From Yersinia bercovieri ATCC 43970 (GTDB lineage: Bacteria > Pseudomonadota > Gammaproteobacteria > Enterobacterales > Enterobacteriaceae): a stretch of 64,000 nucleotides of DNA. The notes beneath the pieces were generated by a model. It did not search any database, was not told the origin of the DNA, and saw nothing but the letters and a program-made list of their open reading frames with translations. A program made the translations under genes and the position numbers. The stretch is from NCBI RefSeq assembly GCF_013282745.1, contig NZ_CP054044.1, positions 4,216,001 through 4,280,000 on the forward strand, written 5' to 3'. This document shows positions 39,427 through 49,050 of this stretch, piece by piece (within the stretch, counting starts at the first letter, position 1; every line of letters starts with the position of its first letter).

Positions 39427-39908
39427 TATGGTTGTTTCCTGTCAGTCGGTTTTGATGGGGTCGGTTGTTCAGCCAACAGATGTTGTAACCGCCGCTGCTC
39501 CTGCACGGAAAGCGAGGTCTGCTTCTCCACCCGTCGGCGGGCGCGTAATATCACCACGGCTGCACCTATCAGAACAAACAGTGCTGGCCCGGCCCACAGA
39601 ATCATTGTCGCGGCGGTAACCGGTGGCTCGTAGGTGACAAAATTGCCGTAGCGGGCCACCATATAGTCAATGATCTGCTGTTTGGTACTCCCCTGCTGCT
39701 GCAGTTCGTACACTTTACCGCGCATATCAGCGGCGATGATGGCATTGGAGTCAGCAATGCTGTTGTTCTGGCATTTCGGGCAGCGCAGCTGCTCGGTCAG
39801 CTCGCGATACTGCTGCTCCTGCGCCTCCGATTTGAAGGTGTAGGTATCGATGGCCGCAAACACACTCCAGCTCAACAACAGGCCGAGCATCAGGCTCAAT
39901 AATCTCAT
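39426..39908 (-). CDS. ccmH: Cytochrome c maturation protein CcmH (thiol-reductase part)
   Basis: A 160-residue protein with a signal peptide (1-18), the redox motif LRCPKCQNNSIADSNA (Cys43, Cys46) in a three-helix domain, and one C-terminal membrane helix (about 102-121). It reduces or resolves apocytochrome disulfides before haem attachment. It corresponds to the N-terminal half of E. coli CcmH. It overlaps ccmG by 4 nt. Confidence 0.93.
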   Translation of the reverse strand: MRLLSLMLGLLLSWSVFAAIDTYTFKSEAQEQQYRELTEQLRCPKCQNNSIADSNAIIAADMRGKVYELQQQGSTKQQIIDYMVARYGNFVTYEPPVTAATMILWAGPALFVLIGAAVVILRARRRVEKQTSLSVQEQRRLQHLLAEQPTPSKPTDRKQP

Positions 39909-40471
39909 GCGCCCCCCTGATACTGCTTATATAGCGGCAAAATTTCCTGCAACCAGATCCGATCATTCAGATCACCGGCATGGCGATAACGGATAATACC
40001 CTGACCATCGATCAGGAAAGTTTCCGGCGCGCCGTACACCCCAAGATCCAGCCCTAACATACCATCGCCATCATATAGACTCAGCGCATAGGGGTTGCCC
40101 AGCGCATTGAGCCACTGCACAGCTTTGACGCGATCATCTTTATAGTTCAGGCCCACCACACGAATGCCCTGCGCGGCCAGTTTATTCAGGTATTGATGCT
40201 CGGCCCGACAGGTGGGGCACCAGGTCGCCCAGACATTGAGCAGCATGGGTTTACCATCATGCAGCACCGCTTGATCAAATATTTTGCCCGGTTGTTCAAG
40301 GGACTCCAGCTTGAAGGTCGGCACCGGCTTACCAATCAGAGCCGACTCTAACATGGTGGGATCATCGCCATTAGCATTGGCGGTCAGTTGCACTAAAAAG
40401 GCCACCACCAGCAACAAAAACAGCACCAGCGGAATAAACATCAGCTTATTGAATGAAGTGGGAGTTTTCAT
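39905..40471 (-). CDS. ccmG: Thiol:disulfide interchange protein CcmG (DsbE)
   Basis: A 188-residue membrane-anchored periplasmic thioredoxin. One N-terminal helix (about 10-28), the motif VWATWCPTCRAEHQYL (Cys85, Cys88) and the GAPETFLIDGQG segment with its cis-proline are those of CcmG/DsbE. It receives electrons from DsbD and keeps apocytochrome c reduced. Start and stop overlap its neighbours by 1 and 4 nt. Confidence 0.95.
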   Translation of the reverse strand: MKTPTSFNKLMFIPLVLFLLLVVAFLVQLTANANGDDPTMLESALIGKPVPTFKLESLEQPGKIFDQAVLHDGKPMLLNVWATWCPTCRAEHQYLNKLAAQGIRVVGLNYKDDRVKAVQWLNALGNPYALSLYDGDGMLGLDLGVYGAPETFLIDGQGIIRYRHAGDLNDRIWLQEILPLYKQYQGGA

Positions 40472-42438
40472 TATTCAGCCTCCGACGCAGCGCCGCGTTT
40501 TAACTTTTTACTCATCCGGTAGCGCGGATCGAGCATACAGCAGATGCCGCCGATGGCCATAAACAGCCCGCCATACCAGATCCAGCGCACAAAGGGTTTG
40601 TAATACAGGCGCACCGCCCATGAGCCATCATCCAGCTCTTCGCCCAATGCCGCGTAGAGATCACGGGTCAGGCCGCCATCAATAGCCGCTTCAGTCATCA
40701 TTGAACGGGCCACACTGTAGTAGCGTTTTTCCGCATGTAGGGTCGCTTCCGGCTTGCCATTGCGGGTGACATCAATGATCCCCACGCCGCCTGTATAGTT
40801 AGGCCCCTTAATATCGTGAACATCGCGGAAAACAAAGTGATAATCGTGGATATCGATACTATCGCCAGCCTTCATGCGCACATCGCGCTCGACACTGTAA
40901 TTCTGGCTAAACGCAATGCCGATCACGGTCACCGCCACCCCCAGATGGCCCAGCACCATGCCCCAATGGCTGCGGGAGAGGTGGCTCAGGCCGCGCCAGA
41001 AGCTATGGCGATGGGTGGCGCGCTCATGCAGCTCCATCAATGTCAGGATAATCACCCAGATAGCCATCATCAAACCGACCACCGTCATACCGGCAATGGT
41101 GTCTTGCAGCAGCCACGGTAGCAGAATCGACAGCAGCAAGGTGACCACCAGCGCCACCGACAAGCGCCGCCACAGCTTGCTCGGTTCATCACGACGCCAG
41201 CGCACCAGCGGCCCAATCCCCATCAGTAGCGCCATCGGCGCCATCAGCCAGGTAAACATAGTATTAAAGAAGGGTTCGCCGATAGAGATGCTACCCAGCC
41301 CCAGCTGTTTGTGGACCAATGGCAGCAGGGTGCCCAACAGCACCACCAGCATGGCGGCAATCAGCAGCACATTATTCCCCAGCAGGAAAGTCTCGCGGGA
41401 GAACACCTCATGTTGAGTCCGGCTGCGCACTTGCGCACCTTTGACCGCGTACAGCAGCAAGGAGCCGCCGATGACAATCACCAGATAGGCCAGAATAAAC
41501 ATGCCGCGCGCCGGATCAGAGGCAAACGAGTGTACCGAGACCAACACGCCAGAACGCACCAGGAATGTTCCCATCAGGCACAATGAGAATGCGGTGATGG
41601 CCAGCAGCACAGTCCAGGCTTTGAATGTGCCGCGTTTTTCAGTCACTGCCAGCGAGTGGATCAGCGCAGTACCGGCTAGCCACGGCATAAATGAAGCATT
41701 TTCTACCGGGTCCCAGAACCACCAACCGCCCCAGCCTAGCTCATAGTAGGCCCAGGCCGAGCCGAGCACGATCCCCAAGGTCAGGAACACCCATGCAGCT
41801 TGTGTCCATGGTCGTGACCAGCGCGCCCAGGCACTGTCGAGCCGCCCGGCCATTAAGGAGGCGATGGCGAACGCAAAGGCCACCGAGAAACCGACGTAGC
41901 CCATATAGAGCAGCGGCGGGTGGAATATCAGCCCGATATCCTGCAACAGTGGGTTCAGATCGTTGCCATCAATGGGGAAGTCCGGCAAGGTGCGGGTAAA
42001 TGGATTCGAGGTCAGAATAATAAACAGCAAGAAGCCGCCGGTAATCATCCCCAGCACCGATAGCACCCTGGCTACCGCATCATCCGGCATTGAACGGCTA
42101 AACAGCGCTACCGCCAGTGACCAGCAACTGAGCAGCAACACCCACAGCAGCAGTGATCCCTCGTGCGCCCCCCAACTGGCGGCGATCCGGTAATAGACCG
42201 GCAGATGTGAATTCGAGTTAGCCGCCACATAGGAGACGGTGAAATCATTCACCACAAATGCGTAGATAAGACATATAAATGAAAGCGCAATGGTGGCGAA
42301 CATACCGTAAGTCAGTGGCCGGCCGGTGTCCATCATGCGGGCATCCTGACGTGCCGCCCCCCACTGCGGATAGAGGCTCAGTAGCAGTGAGATAGCCAGT
42401 GCCAGACATAACAAGAAACTGCCAATTTCAGGCATCAT
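40471..42438 (-). CDS. ccmF: Haem lyase subunit CcmF
   Basis: A 655-residue polytopic protein with about 14-15 membrane helices. The haem-handling WWD domain is seen in [21 protein letters not shown] near residue 227, with further conserved histidines such as in [12 protein letters not shown]. It ligates haem delivered by CcmE to the CxxCH motifs of apocytochrome c. It overlaps ccmE by 4 nt upstream. Confidence 0.96.
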   Translation of the reverse strand: MMPEIGSFLLCLALAISLLLSLYPQWGAARQDARMMDTGRPLTYGMFATIALSFICLIYAFVVNDFTVSYVAANSNSHLPVYYRIAASWGAHEGSLLLWVLLLSCWSLAVALFSRSMPDDAVARVLSVLGMITGGFLLFIILTSNPFTRTLPDFPIDGNDLNPLLQDIGLIFHPPLLYMGYVGFSVAFAFAIASLMAGRLDSAWARWSRPWTQAAWVFLTLGIVLGSAWAYYELGWGGWWFWDPVENASFMPWLAGTALIHSLAVTEKRGTFKAWTVLLAITAFSLCLMGTFLVRSGVLVSVHSFASDPARGMFILAYLVIVIGGSLLLYAVKGAQVRSRTQHEVFSRETFLLGNNVLLIAAMLVVLLGTLLPLVHKQLGLGSISIGEPFFNTMFTWLMAPMALLMGIGPLVRWRRDEPSKLWRRLSVALVVTLLLSILLPWLLQDTIAGMTVVGLMMAIWVIILTLMELHERATHRHSFWRGLSHLSRSHWGMVLGHLGVAVTVIGIAFSQNYSVERDVRMKAGDSIDIHDYHFVFRDVHDIKGPNYTGGVGIIDVTRNGKPEATLHAEKRYYSVARSMMTEAAIDGGLTRDLYAALGEELDDGSWAVRLYYKPFVRWIWYGGLFMAIGGICCMLDPRYRMSKKLKRGAASEAE

Positions 42439-42929
42439 GAGGCATTGCCCCCACTGTTAGCGCTACTATAAGCCTCGGCTGGACGTGTATGGTTCTCTTT
42501 CATCGCTTCTTTGACTTCTGGTGGGGTGTATTTTTCATCATGTTTTGCCAGCACTTCTTTGGCGTTGATGGTATTGCCGGCAGCAAATACCCCTTGCGCC
42601 ACGACGCCCTGCCCCTCGCGGAACAGATCCGGCAGGATGCCGGTATAGGTCACGGTGACAGCGCCACGGGCATCATAAACCTTAAAACTCATCTCCAGCG
42701 TCTTATTATCTCGTTTGACCGACCCCGGCATCACCATGCCGCCGATGCGCAAGCGCTGACCGATTTCTGGCTTCTCATGGCGCTCACCTTTGCCCTGTAA
42801 AATTTCGCCCGGCGTATAAAACAAATCAATATTTGAGCGCAGGGCATACAGCACCAATGTGGTGGTCAAACCGATACCGATAAGCACCACCAGCGCCAGA
42901 TAGAGCCGACTTTTTCTACGTGGATTCAC
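42435..42929 (-). CDS. ccmE: Haem chaperone CcmE
   Basis: A 164-residue protein with one N-terminal helix (about 9-29) and an OB-fold periplasmic domain. His130 in VLAKHDEKY is the residue that binds haem covalently, and Tyr134 follows it as in E. coli. I start at GTG 42929 ([15 protein letters not shown] follows), with AGGAG upstream; the frame remains open further up but overlaps ccmD. It overlaps ccmD by 4 nt. Confidence 0.95.
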   Translation of the reverse strand: MNPRRKSRLYLALVVLIGIGLTTTLVLYALRSNIDLFYTPGEILQGKGERHEKPEIGQRLRIGGMVMPGSVKRDNKTLEMSFKVYDARGAVTVTYTGILPDLFREGQGVVAQGVFAAGNTINAKEVLAKHDEKYTPPEVKEAMKENHTRPAEAYSSANSGGNAS

Positions 42930-43144
42930 TGTGATTTCTCCTGTGAATGGGCTGCGTGCTGACGAATGCGCTGTTCTCTGGCCTGACGGCGCTGAATATC
43001 TGCTAATAGTTGTTTGTGCTGTCGCAGGGTATCTAGCCACAGACCCAACAGTGACAGTAATGTGGCCGCCACCGCCAACCAGACATAAAAGGCGTAGCCG
43101 CCCATGGCAAAAAATGCCGCCCAAGAGTCAAAGGCTGGTTTCAT
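42926..43144 (-). CDS. ccmD: Haem exporter accessory protein CcmD
   Basis: A 72-residue single-span protein: short periplasmic start ([19 protein letters not shown]), one helix (about 17-38) and a basic, charged cytoplasmic tail rich in Arg/Gln. CcmD is needed to release holo-CcmE from the CcmABC complex. It overlaps ccmC and ccmE by 4 nt on each side. Confidence 0.92.
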   Translation of the reverse strand: MKPAFDSWAAFFAMGGYAFYVWLAVAATLLSLLGLWLDTLRQHKQLLADIQRRQAREQRIRQHAAHSQEKSQ

Positions 43145-43878
43145 ACTCGTGGCTCCTTACGCAATAAGGCGCTAACCCAAGGGCGATGGCGCTCTTGCTG
43201 CAAAATCAGATTGCGCAGGCGCATTAATGTCAGGGTGATAAAACAGAGCAAATAACCCAAAATCGCCCAGCGCAGTGGCGAGCGCATACTCGGATCGATG
43301 CTCTGCTGCATGTTGGTTGAGCCTTGGTGCAGGGTATTCCACCATATAACCGAGAAATGAATGATGGGGATATTCACCACGCCAACCAGTACCAAAATAC
43401 CGGCCGCACGCCCTGCCAGCTTGCGGTCTTCGAAGGCGTTATACAGGGCTATCACCCCCAGATAGAGAAATAGCAGCACTAGCTCAGAGGTCAGACGTGC
43501 ATCCCAGATCCACCAGGTTCCCCACATCGGTTTGCCCCAGGCGGAACCGGTGACCAGGGCAATAAAGGTAAATACCGCCCCCACAGGGGCCATGGCGGCC
43601 AGCACGTTATCGGACATTTTCATTTGCCAGACCAATCCGACAAATGCAGCTATCGCCATCGACATATAGATACCCATCGACCAGATGGCTGCCGGAACAT
43701 GCAAATAGATGATACGGAAACTATTACCTTGCTGATAATCCGCAGGGGCAAAACCAAAGCCCCACACCCAGCCCACCAGCAGACAGAGGGCTGCCCCCAT
43801 GCCCAGCCACGGAATAAATCGGCCGCATAGCTGATAGAGCCGCTCGGGTTTAGCCAATTGATGAAACCATTTCCACAT
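43141..43878 (-). CDS. ccmC: Haem delivery protein CcmC
   Basis: A 245-residue protein of six membrane helices with the WWD motif (WGTWWIWDARLTSELVLLFLY, about residue 120) flanked by conserved histidines (IIYLHVPAAIWSM and IPIIHFSVIWWNTLHQ). It attaches haem to CcmE. It is separated from ccmB by 190 nt, the only sizeable gap in the operon. Confidence 0.95.
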   Translation of the reverse strand: MWKWFHQLAKPERLYQLCGRFIPWLGMGAALCLLVGWVWGFGFAPADYQQGNSFRIIYLHVPAAIWSMGIYMSMAIAAFVGLVWQMKMSDNVLAAMAPVGAVFTFIALVTGSAWGKPMWGTWWIWDARLTSELVLLFLYLGVIALYNAFEDRKLAGRAAGILVLVGVVNIPIIHFSVIWWNTLHQGSTNMQQSIDPSMRSPLRWAILGYLLCFITLTLMRLRNLILQQERHRPWVSALLRKEPRV

Positions 43879-44052
43879 TTTTCATTGCTCACGTTGAAAT
43901 TGGACGGGGACTGCCGCCTGGGCAATACCGGTACAGGATACGGCGCACAATCTGCTGTGACTGTCGTTGGCTACCGCGTTTAAGCTGCTGAAAACTCACT
44001 CTCATGAAAACTAATACTGATGAAAATCGCTACTGGTTTAACTGCGGTTTGC

Positions 44053-44074
44053 CACTAGCGATAAACCGCTAGTG
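44053..44074 (-). promoter_or_regulatory. Stem-loop overlapping the ccmB stop codon
   Basis: CACTAGCG-ATAAAC-CGCTAGTG is a perfect 8-bp stem that includes the ccmB TAG stop. No U run follows, so it is not a standard terminator. It may protect or process the ccmAB part of the transcript, or attenuate reading into ccmC. The gap 43879-44052 that follows has no open frame. Confidence 0.5.
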
Positions 44075-44728
44075 CACACTCACTCGCAATGCAGCGGCGG
44101 TAGCAAAAGGGGCGAGTGTCGCGCTCCCTGCCAGCATCGCCCCCAGAATGGCCAGATAACCATCAATCGGCAGCGCCATCGAGGCCGCATCAATAGCCGC
44201 AGTGGCAAATATCAGCACCGGGATATAGAGCGGCAACACTAATAAGCTCAGCAAAACACCGCCCTTACGCAAACCGACAGTGAGCGCCACACCAATAGCG
44301 CCAATAAAACTTAAGGTCGGCGTCCCCAATAGCAGTGTCAGGGCCATCGCAATAGCGGTATTTGTGTCTAGGGAGAGTAGCAACGCCACCAGTGGTGATA
44401 AAATAAGCAGCGGCAGCCCGGTAACTACCCAGTGAGCACACACTTTGCCTAACACCGTGAGCGCCAGCGGTGTGGGCAATAGCAGCAACTGCTCAAGCGA
44501 GCCATCGAGAAAGTCATCACGGAATAACCGCTCCAGTGATAACAGCGACGCCAGCAGTGCAGCAACCCAGACGATACCCGGTGCAATGCGTGCCAACAGT
44601 TGCGGTTCAGGGCCAATACCCAATGGAAACAAAGTGATGACAATCAGAAAAAACCAGAGCGGGTTAACGATTTCGCCACCCTTTCTGCAGGCTATTTTTA
44701 ATTCACGGCGCAACACGCTGATAAACAT
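44069..44728 (-). CDS. ccmB: Haem exporter permease CcmB
   Basis: A 219-residue six-helix ABC permease (VLRRELKIACRKGGEIVNPLWFF near the start, then LERLFRDDFLDGSLEQLLLLP) typical of CcmB. With CcmA and CcmC it forms the complex that releases holo-CcmE for use by CcmF. Its ATG shares one base with the ccmA stop. Confidence 0.95.
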   Translation of the reverse strand: MFISVLRRELKIACRKGGEIVNPLWFFLIVITLFPLGIGPEPQLLARIAPGIVWVAALLASLLSLERLFRDDFLDGSLEQLLLLPTPLALTVLGKVCAHWVVTGLPLLILSPLVALLLSLDTNTAIAMALTLLLGTPTLSFIGAIGVALTVGLRKGGVLLSLLVLPLYIPVLIFATAAIDAASMALPIDGYLAILGAMLAGSATLAPFATAAALRVSVH

Positions 44729-45354
44729 TAATGCTCCCGCGTGTTGGTGAGACGGATTTTTCGCACCTGCTGACCGAGCGCATCCAACTCCTGATGGGTG
44801 GTGAGCAGTACCATTCCCCCGCTAGCGGCATGTTCGACAAACAGCGCCAACAGTGTGCCAACACCTTGCTGGTCAATAGCAGTCAGCGGCTCATCCAAAA
44901 TCCATAACGGCGACTGACTCAACCACAAACGGGCCAGCGCCACCCGCCGTTGCTGGCCTGCCGATAACTGAGAGACCGGTAGATCTTCGTACCCCACCAG
45001 CCCGACCTGAGCCAGCGCCAGCCAAATTGCAGCGCTATCCACCTTTTGAAACACTGACTGATAAAACGCCAGATTTTCAAAAGGTGTCAGCACCGATTTG
45101 ATACCCGGCTGATGACCTAAAAATAGTAGATCCTGATGATAGCGAGGGCGATCACTGCGGATATTCTTACCCTGCCAGCTCACCTGCCCCTCATCGGCAT
45201 CGGCAAGTCCGGCGAGAATACGCAGCAAGCTGGTTTTACCCGCGCCGTTTTGCCCCTCAACCTGCACAATTTCGCCCGCAGCCACACAAAAACTTAACCG
45301 TTGGAATAAGTGCCGTTCATCTCGAATGCAGGTCAGTTCTTTAGCTTCCAGCAT
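44728..45354 (-). CDS. ccmA: Haem exporter ATPase CcmA
   Basis: A 208-residue ABC ATPase with Walker [18 protein letters not shown], signature [16 protein letters not shown] and Walker [14 protein letters not shown]. It drives release of haem-loaded CcmE from CcmCD and is the first gene of the nine-gene ccmABCDEFGHI operon. Confidence 0.95.
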   Translation of the reverse strand: MLEAKELTCIRDERHLFQRLSFCVAAGEIVQVEGQNGAGKTSLLRILAGLADADEGQVSWQGKNIRSDRPRYHQDLLFLGHQPGIKSVLTPFENLAFYQSVFQKVDSAAIWLALAQVGLVGYEDLPVSQLSAGQQRRVALARLWLSQSPLWILDEPLTAIDQQGVGTLLALFVEHAASGGMVLLTTHQELDALGQQVRKIRLTNTREH

Positions 45355-45698
45355 GAAGGATTCTCTTCCACCGTAGGATTGTTAGTTCAGGAAAACCGAA
45401 TGATAACATAAGGCTTAAACCTTACGTAGCATGGGTCTAACGCTATCCCTACCCTTATAGAGGTAATATTCGGGATAAGATCAAATTTCTGTAGAAAAAA
45501 TCGACAGTGTTAAAATTTGGTTACTTCTTTCCAGCAAAACTGAGCATGATTTCGTCAATCTCGCCCTATTTAACACAACAATTATCGGTAAAACCTCGCG
45601 AACAAAAATTAGCATCTATGCTTATTATTTTACTATTCCCTTATTTTATTGCCGCCGAGCGTCCACAATAATTTTTTCTGTCAATCAGGAAATCCCCG
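45355..45698. other. Divergent promoter region between ccmA and yfdC
   Basis: 344 nt between divergent genes. It is AT-rich, with no open frame, no clear operator palindrome and no RNA gene that I recognise. It should contain the promoters of the ccm operon and yfdC. Confidence 0.55.
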
Positions 45699-46610
45699 AT
45701 GAGTGATAAAAAACCGCCTAAGGAAGAGAGTGAACTGAAAGTGGAGAGCGAAGAACAAAAGCAGGGAAAAGAAATTGAAATCAATGAGAAGAACCTGCCC
45801 TCCAAAGCGGCGGCAATTCATGAACTTATCCGTGTCGACGGCGAAAAAGAGTTAGAGCGTGACAGTTTTGCACTACTGTGGTCGGCAATTGCGGCGGGCC
45901 TTTCCATGGGGGCCTCACTGATTGCCAAAGGTATTTTCCATGCCAAACTGCCCGACACGCCAGCCAGTTTTCTGCTGGAAAACATCGGTTATACTTTCGG
46001 TTTTATTATTGTCATTATGGCGCGCCAACAGCTGTTTACCGAAAATACCGTCACGCCCGTACTACCGATAATGCAGAAACCCAGCGGCCAGAACTTTATT
46101 CTGTTATTTCGTCTGTGGGGGCTGGTGCTATTGGGCAACCTGCTGGGGACTGGGATAGCCGCCTACGCCTTTATTCATATGCCGGTATTTGATGATGCCA
46201 CGCGCGCGGCGTTTGTCAGCATAGCGCAAGGTGTCATGGATAGCTCACCGGGAGAGATGTTTGCTAAAGGTATATTTTCCGGTTGGATAATTGCCACTAT
46301 GGTATGGATGATCCCTGCGGCTGGCGCTGCCAAGATTTGGGTCATTTTCCTGATGACCTATTTAGTCGCTTTATGCGACCTGACTCACATTGTGGTCGGC
46401 TCGGTGGAGATCTTCTATCTGGTGTTCAATGGCTCACTACCCTGGCAGCAATTTATTTACCCTTTCGCTATCCCGACACTGGCGGGCAACATCATTGGTG
46501 GCACCTTTATCTTCGCCCTGATAAGTCACGCCCAGATCCGCAGCGATATGACTCATCAACCTAAAAACGGCGATAAAGTAGATAAAAAATCATCGTCATC
46601 ACAGAAATAA
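45699..46610 (+). CDS. yfdC: YfdC, formate/nitrite transporter-family membrane protein
   Basis: A 303-residue protein with a charged N-terminal tail (about 1-55, Lys/Glu-rich) and a six-helix FNT-type domain (LLWSAIAAGLSMGASLIAKGIF, GFIIVIMARQQLFTENTV, WGLVLLGNLLGTGIAAYAF, ALCDLTHIVVGSVEIFYLV). The family forms pentameric anion channels; the substrate of YfdC is not established. It lies next to tRNA-Arg argW as in E. coli. Confidence 0.9.
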   Translation: MSDKKPPKEESELKVESEEQKQGKEIEINEKNLPSKAAAIHELIRVDGEKELERDSFALLWSAIAAGLSMGASLIAKGIFHAKLPDTPASFLLENIGYTFGFIIVIMARQQLFTENTVTPVLPIMQKPSGQNFILLFRLWGLVLLGNLLGTGIAAYAFIHMPVFDDATRAAFVSIAQGVMDSSPGEMFAKGIFSGWIIATMVWMIPAAGAAKIWVIFLMTYLVALCDLTHIVVGSVEIFYLVFNGSLPWQQFIYPFAIPTLAGNIIGGTFIFALISHAQIRSDMTHQPKNGDKVDKKSSSSQK

Positions 46611-46779
46611 CTGCATGCATTTAGCCACTGTCAACGGCTGCTTTTGGATAGCAGACAGCACTTATTCACCCTAAATTGGCGACAGAGTGACCAAACGGAC
46701 AGCTAACTGCTTATTATCTGGGTCAAAATGCGTATAATGCTCCAGCAGCACACTTCACCGGCAACTTGCCGATGACCGG

Positions 46780-46854
46780 GTCCCCGTAGTTAAACGGATA
46801 TAACAAGCCCCTCCTAAGGGCTAGTTACTGGTTCGATTCCAGTCGGGGACACCA
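46780..46854 (+). tRNA. argW: tRNA-Arg (anticodon CCU)
   Basis: A full cloverleaf: acceptor GTCCCCG/CGGGGAC, D-arm TAGTTAAACGGATATAA, anticodon arm AGCCC-CTCCTAA-GGGCT with CCT at 46813-46815, T-arm TACTGGTTCGATTCCAGT, and an encoded CCA end. It reads AGG codons. In E. coli argW lies beside yfdC and its 3' end is a prophage attachment site; no integrase follows here. Confidence 0.98.
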
Positions 46855-46972
46855 TAACCGCATTACCTCGCGACACACCAAAAACTAATTCACAGCCATT
46901 CTCCCATTATGTTTGATCAACAATGTGAGGCGATAACCCATAAAGAGATATTTCTCTGGGGATGTAAAAATA

Positions 46973-47428
46973 TCATGTTATCTGGCGGCTCATTAACTCC
47001 CAATAAGCGAAACGAATCTCATCTATCAGGTGTTTTGCCAATGGGGGTAACACCTGCTGTTGCCGGTAAATTAAACTATATTTGCCATCAGGCAGTTTTT
47101 CTTTGATTGGGATGCTAGTGACAATATTTTGTAAATAAGGTATTGCCAACATCGCTTTTGGCCCGACAAATAGATAATCCTCATTCAGTACAAGCTGTTC
47201 GGCGATAGTCGTTGAATCGCCGAAGATCACAGAACATGTTGGCTTTCTACCATATGGAAATATTACTGTTTCCATATTACTAAAATATCCGGCGCTGGCT
47301 GTCGGTATGTACCATTTAGCCGCCTGTAGATCCCGTAATGACCTGCTATTAATTAGCAGGGTTTGACGCCAATATATGTCCAAGTTATTATTTTTAAATT
47401 CGCTATAACTATATATAGCGTTAATCAA
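46973..47428 (-). pseudogene. LysR-type regulator remnant, C-terminal effector-domain part only (TdcA-like)
   Basis: A 151-codon frame whose product resembles the second half of an LysR-type regulator: SRSLRDLQAAKWYIPTASAGYF, GDSTTIAEQLVLNEDYLFVGPKAML and IPIKEKLPDGKYSLIYRQQ align by eye with the effector-domain end of TdcA-like proteins. The N-terminal helix-turn-helix and first effector lobe (over 130 residues) are missing, and the upstream 395 nt are AT-rich and non-coding. It has no good ribosome-binding site. It is probably a decayed remnant beside the tRNA gene. Confidence 0.7.
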
Positions 47429-47823
47429 AGTTTATGCGGCCCATTATAAATAACACGTTAGAATTAGGGAATTAACTTTAATTTCAGCGTGATGCCAAAA
47501 AACATACGTGAGAATTATATTAATATAAAACAATTGGTTAAAACAAGCCCTCCTCAATACATGTTAATTCTAGTGCCTGAAACAGGGTTGAATATAGAGT
47601 GATGATTTACTTTTATTTATCCTAGAAAAGGGGTTTCTCCCCATAAGATTATCGCGATAAAAACATGAGACAAAAAGTAGGTAGCCCCCCTTTACGCTCT
47701 TTACTCCGCATCTGACTAGTCAATAACCTGATAAAAAGTGTAAAATAGTTGATTATCAAGACAGTAACCGATTATTTATCACTTTTTTATATTTATTAAA
47801 TTTAATTTCAAGGAGTTAGCGAG
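47429..47823. other. AT-rich intergenic region upstream of yjdM
   Basis: 395 nt with no convincing gene. A 36-codon forward frame (47492-47602) lacks a ribosome-binding site. The region probably contains the yjdM promoter and the eroded front of the LysR-type gene. Confidence 0.5.
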
Positions 47824-48162
47824 ATGAGTTTACCAAACTGTCCAAAATGTAGTTCTGAATTTACATGGCAGGAGGGGGAACAACTGAATTGCCCAGAGTG
47901 TGGTCATGAGTGGTCAGAAAGTGGTGCTTCAGCAGCAGACGAAGAGGGTCTGGTGGTGCGTGATGCCAATGGCAACTTGCTGGTTGACGGCGATTCGGTC
48001 ACCGTTATTAAGGATCTGAAAGTAAAAGGCAGCTCTTCAACCTTGAAAATTGGCACCAAAGTGAAAGGTATCCGTCTGGTTGAAGGCGACCACAATATCG
48101 ATTGTAAAATCGATGGATTTGGTCAGATGAAGCTAAAATCTGAGTTTGTTAAGAAAAATTAA
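47824..48162 (+). CDS. yjdM: Zinc-ribbon protein YjdM (PhnA family)
   Basis: A 112-residue protein: N-terminal zinc ribbon with two CxxC pairs ([11 protein letters not shown] and CPECGHEW) and a C-terminal small beta domain ([41 protein letters not shown]). It matches YjdM, formerly called PhnA, whose role is unknown despite the old link with phosphonate genes. AAGGAG precedes the ATG. Confidence 0.93.
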   Translation: MSLPNCPKCSSEFTWQEGEQLNCPECGHEWSESGASAADEEGLVVRDANGNLLVDGDSVTVIKDLKVKGSSSTLKIGTKVKGIRLVEGDHNIDCKIDGFGQMKLKSEFVKKN

Positions 48163-48182
48163 TACTGTAACCAACTATTTTC

Positions 48183-48216
48183 CCCCTTGCTCGGTGTAGT
48201 TCTGCTGAGCAAGGGG
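48183..48216. terminator. Hairpin after yjdM
   Basis: CCCCTTGCTC (48183-48192) and GAGCAAGGGG (48207-48216) form a perfect 10-bp stem with a 14-base loop, 20 nt past the yjdM stop. The U tail is weak (ATGATTT), so termination efficiency is uncertain. Confidence 0.6.
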
Positions 48217-48365
48217 ATGATTTATAGCAATATCTATTGTGCCACCTAGTCCCCACTCTACCCTCTGCCTTAAGCTCACTCACCTCCCCATCCCGATGAA
48301 TCTTTCATTTAGATATATCTTTTTTGCATCATCCCCTTGCTAACTTCGATATATCGATCTAGATT

Positions 48366-48394
48366 AGATATATCGAAATTGTTTCGATATATCT
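48366..48394. promoter_or_regulatory. PadR/YqjI-type operator, 13-bp perfect inverted repeat
   Basis: AGATATATCGAAA-TTG-TTTCGATATATCT is a perfect inverted repeat ending 14 nt before the PadR gene ATG. Related palindromic motifs TTCGATATATCGAT (48344-48357) and AGATATATCT (48311-48320) lie just upstream. The arrangement suggests a multi-site, autoregulated operator. Confidence 0.8.
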
Positions 48395-48408
48395 AAAGGA
48401 GAGTTGTT

Positions 48409-49050
48409 ATGTTTGGATTTTCAAAACGTGGTCATTGCCATGGCCAAGAGCATCATGAAGGGCAGCGCCGTGGCGGCGAGAGAATGCATCGTGGTGGTCG
48501 CCACCCGATGGCGGGTGGCAGAGGTGGGCGTGGTGACAAAATGCATCGCCTGTTCGAACACGGTGATTTACGTGTTGTTTTGCTGGCTCTGGTTGATAAA
48601 AAACCCAGCCATGGCTATGAGCTGATTAAGGCTATTGAAGAGGCGTCATCCGGGCTTTATGTGCCAAGTCCAGGGGTTATCTACCCAACGCTAACCCTGC
48701 TGGAGGAGCAAGATTTTGTCACACCAGTGGCAACCGGGAATGGCCGCAAAAGCTACCAAATCACCGAAGCGGGTAAGGTTGAATTACAGCAAAATCAAGA
48801 GATGGTCGATGTGATTTTCTCTCGACTGGCGCAGGTCAATCGTCGCCCAGAGGGGAATCTGGCAGAAGGTATTTCCGATGTAATGCATCGTTTACGTCAT
48901 ATTTTGCGCAGCAACATGGTGCGATCAGATGTCACACCAGAGCAGGTTGTCCGCATAAATGCCGCTTTAATGACCGCAGTAGAAGCTATCGAGAAAGAGT
49001 TAACGCCCGCCTCTGTGGCGACTGATGCGGATGCACAGGAGAAGAACTGA
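48409..49050 (+). CDS. PadR-family regulator with His-rich N-terminus, YqjI-like
   Basis: A 213-residue regulator. Residues 1-45 are rich in His, Gly and Arg (HCHGQEHHEGQ and similar), resembling the nickel-binding tail of E. coli YqjI. The PadR winged helix follows (DLRVVLLALVDKKPSHGYELIKAIEEAS, SPGVIYPTLTLLEEQDFV, GRKSYQITEAGK). YqjI represses itself and the ferric reductase gene yqjH and is released by nickel; similar metal sensing here is inference. AAGGAG precedes the ATG, and the stop shares one base with the next gene (TGATG). Confidence 0.85.
   Translation: MFGFSKRGHCHGQEHHEGQRRGGERMHRGGRHPMAGGRGGRGDKMHRLFEHGDLRVVLLALVDKKPSHGYELIKAIEEASSGLYVPSPGVIYPTLTLLEEQDFVTPVATGNGRKSYQITEAGKVELQQNQEMVDVIFSRLAQVNRRPEGNLAEGISDVMHRLRHILRSNMVRSDVTPEQVVRINAALMTAVEAIEKELTPASVATDADAQEKN

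Noticed and set aside
42930..43124. N-terminal extension of ccmE to 43124
   Set aside because: It would overlap almost all of ccmD, and a GTG with good AGGAG at 42929 places His130 and Tyr134 at the numbering known for E. coli CcmE.
47492..47602. 36-codon forward frame upstream of yjdM
   Set aside because: No ribosome-binding site, no family resemblance and AT-rich surroundings.
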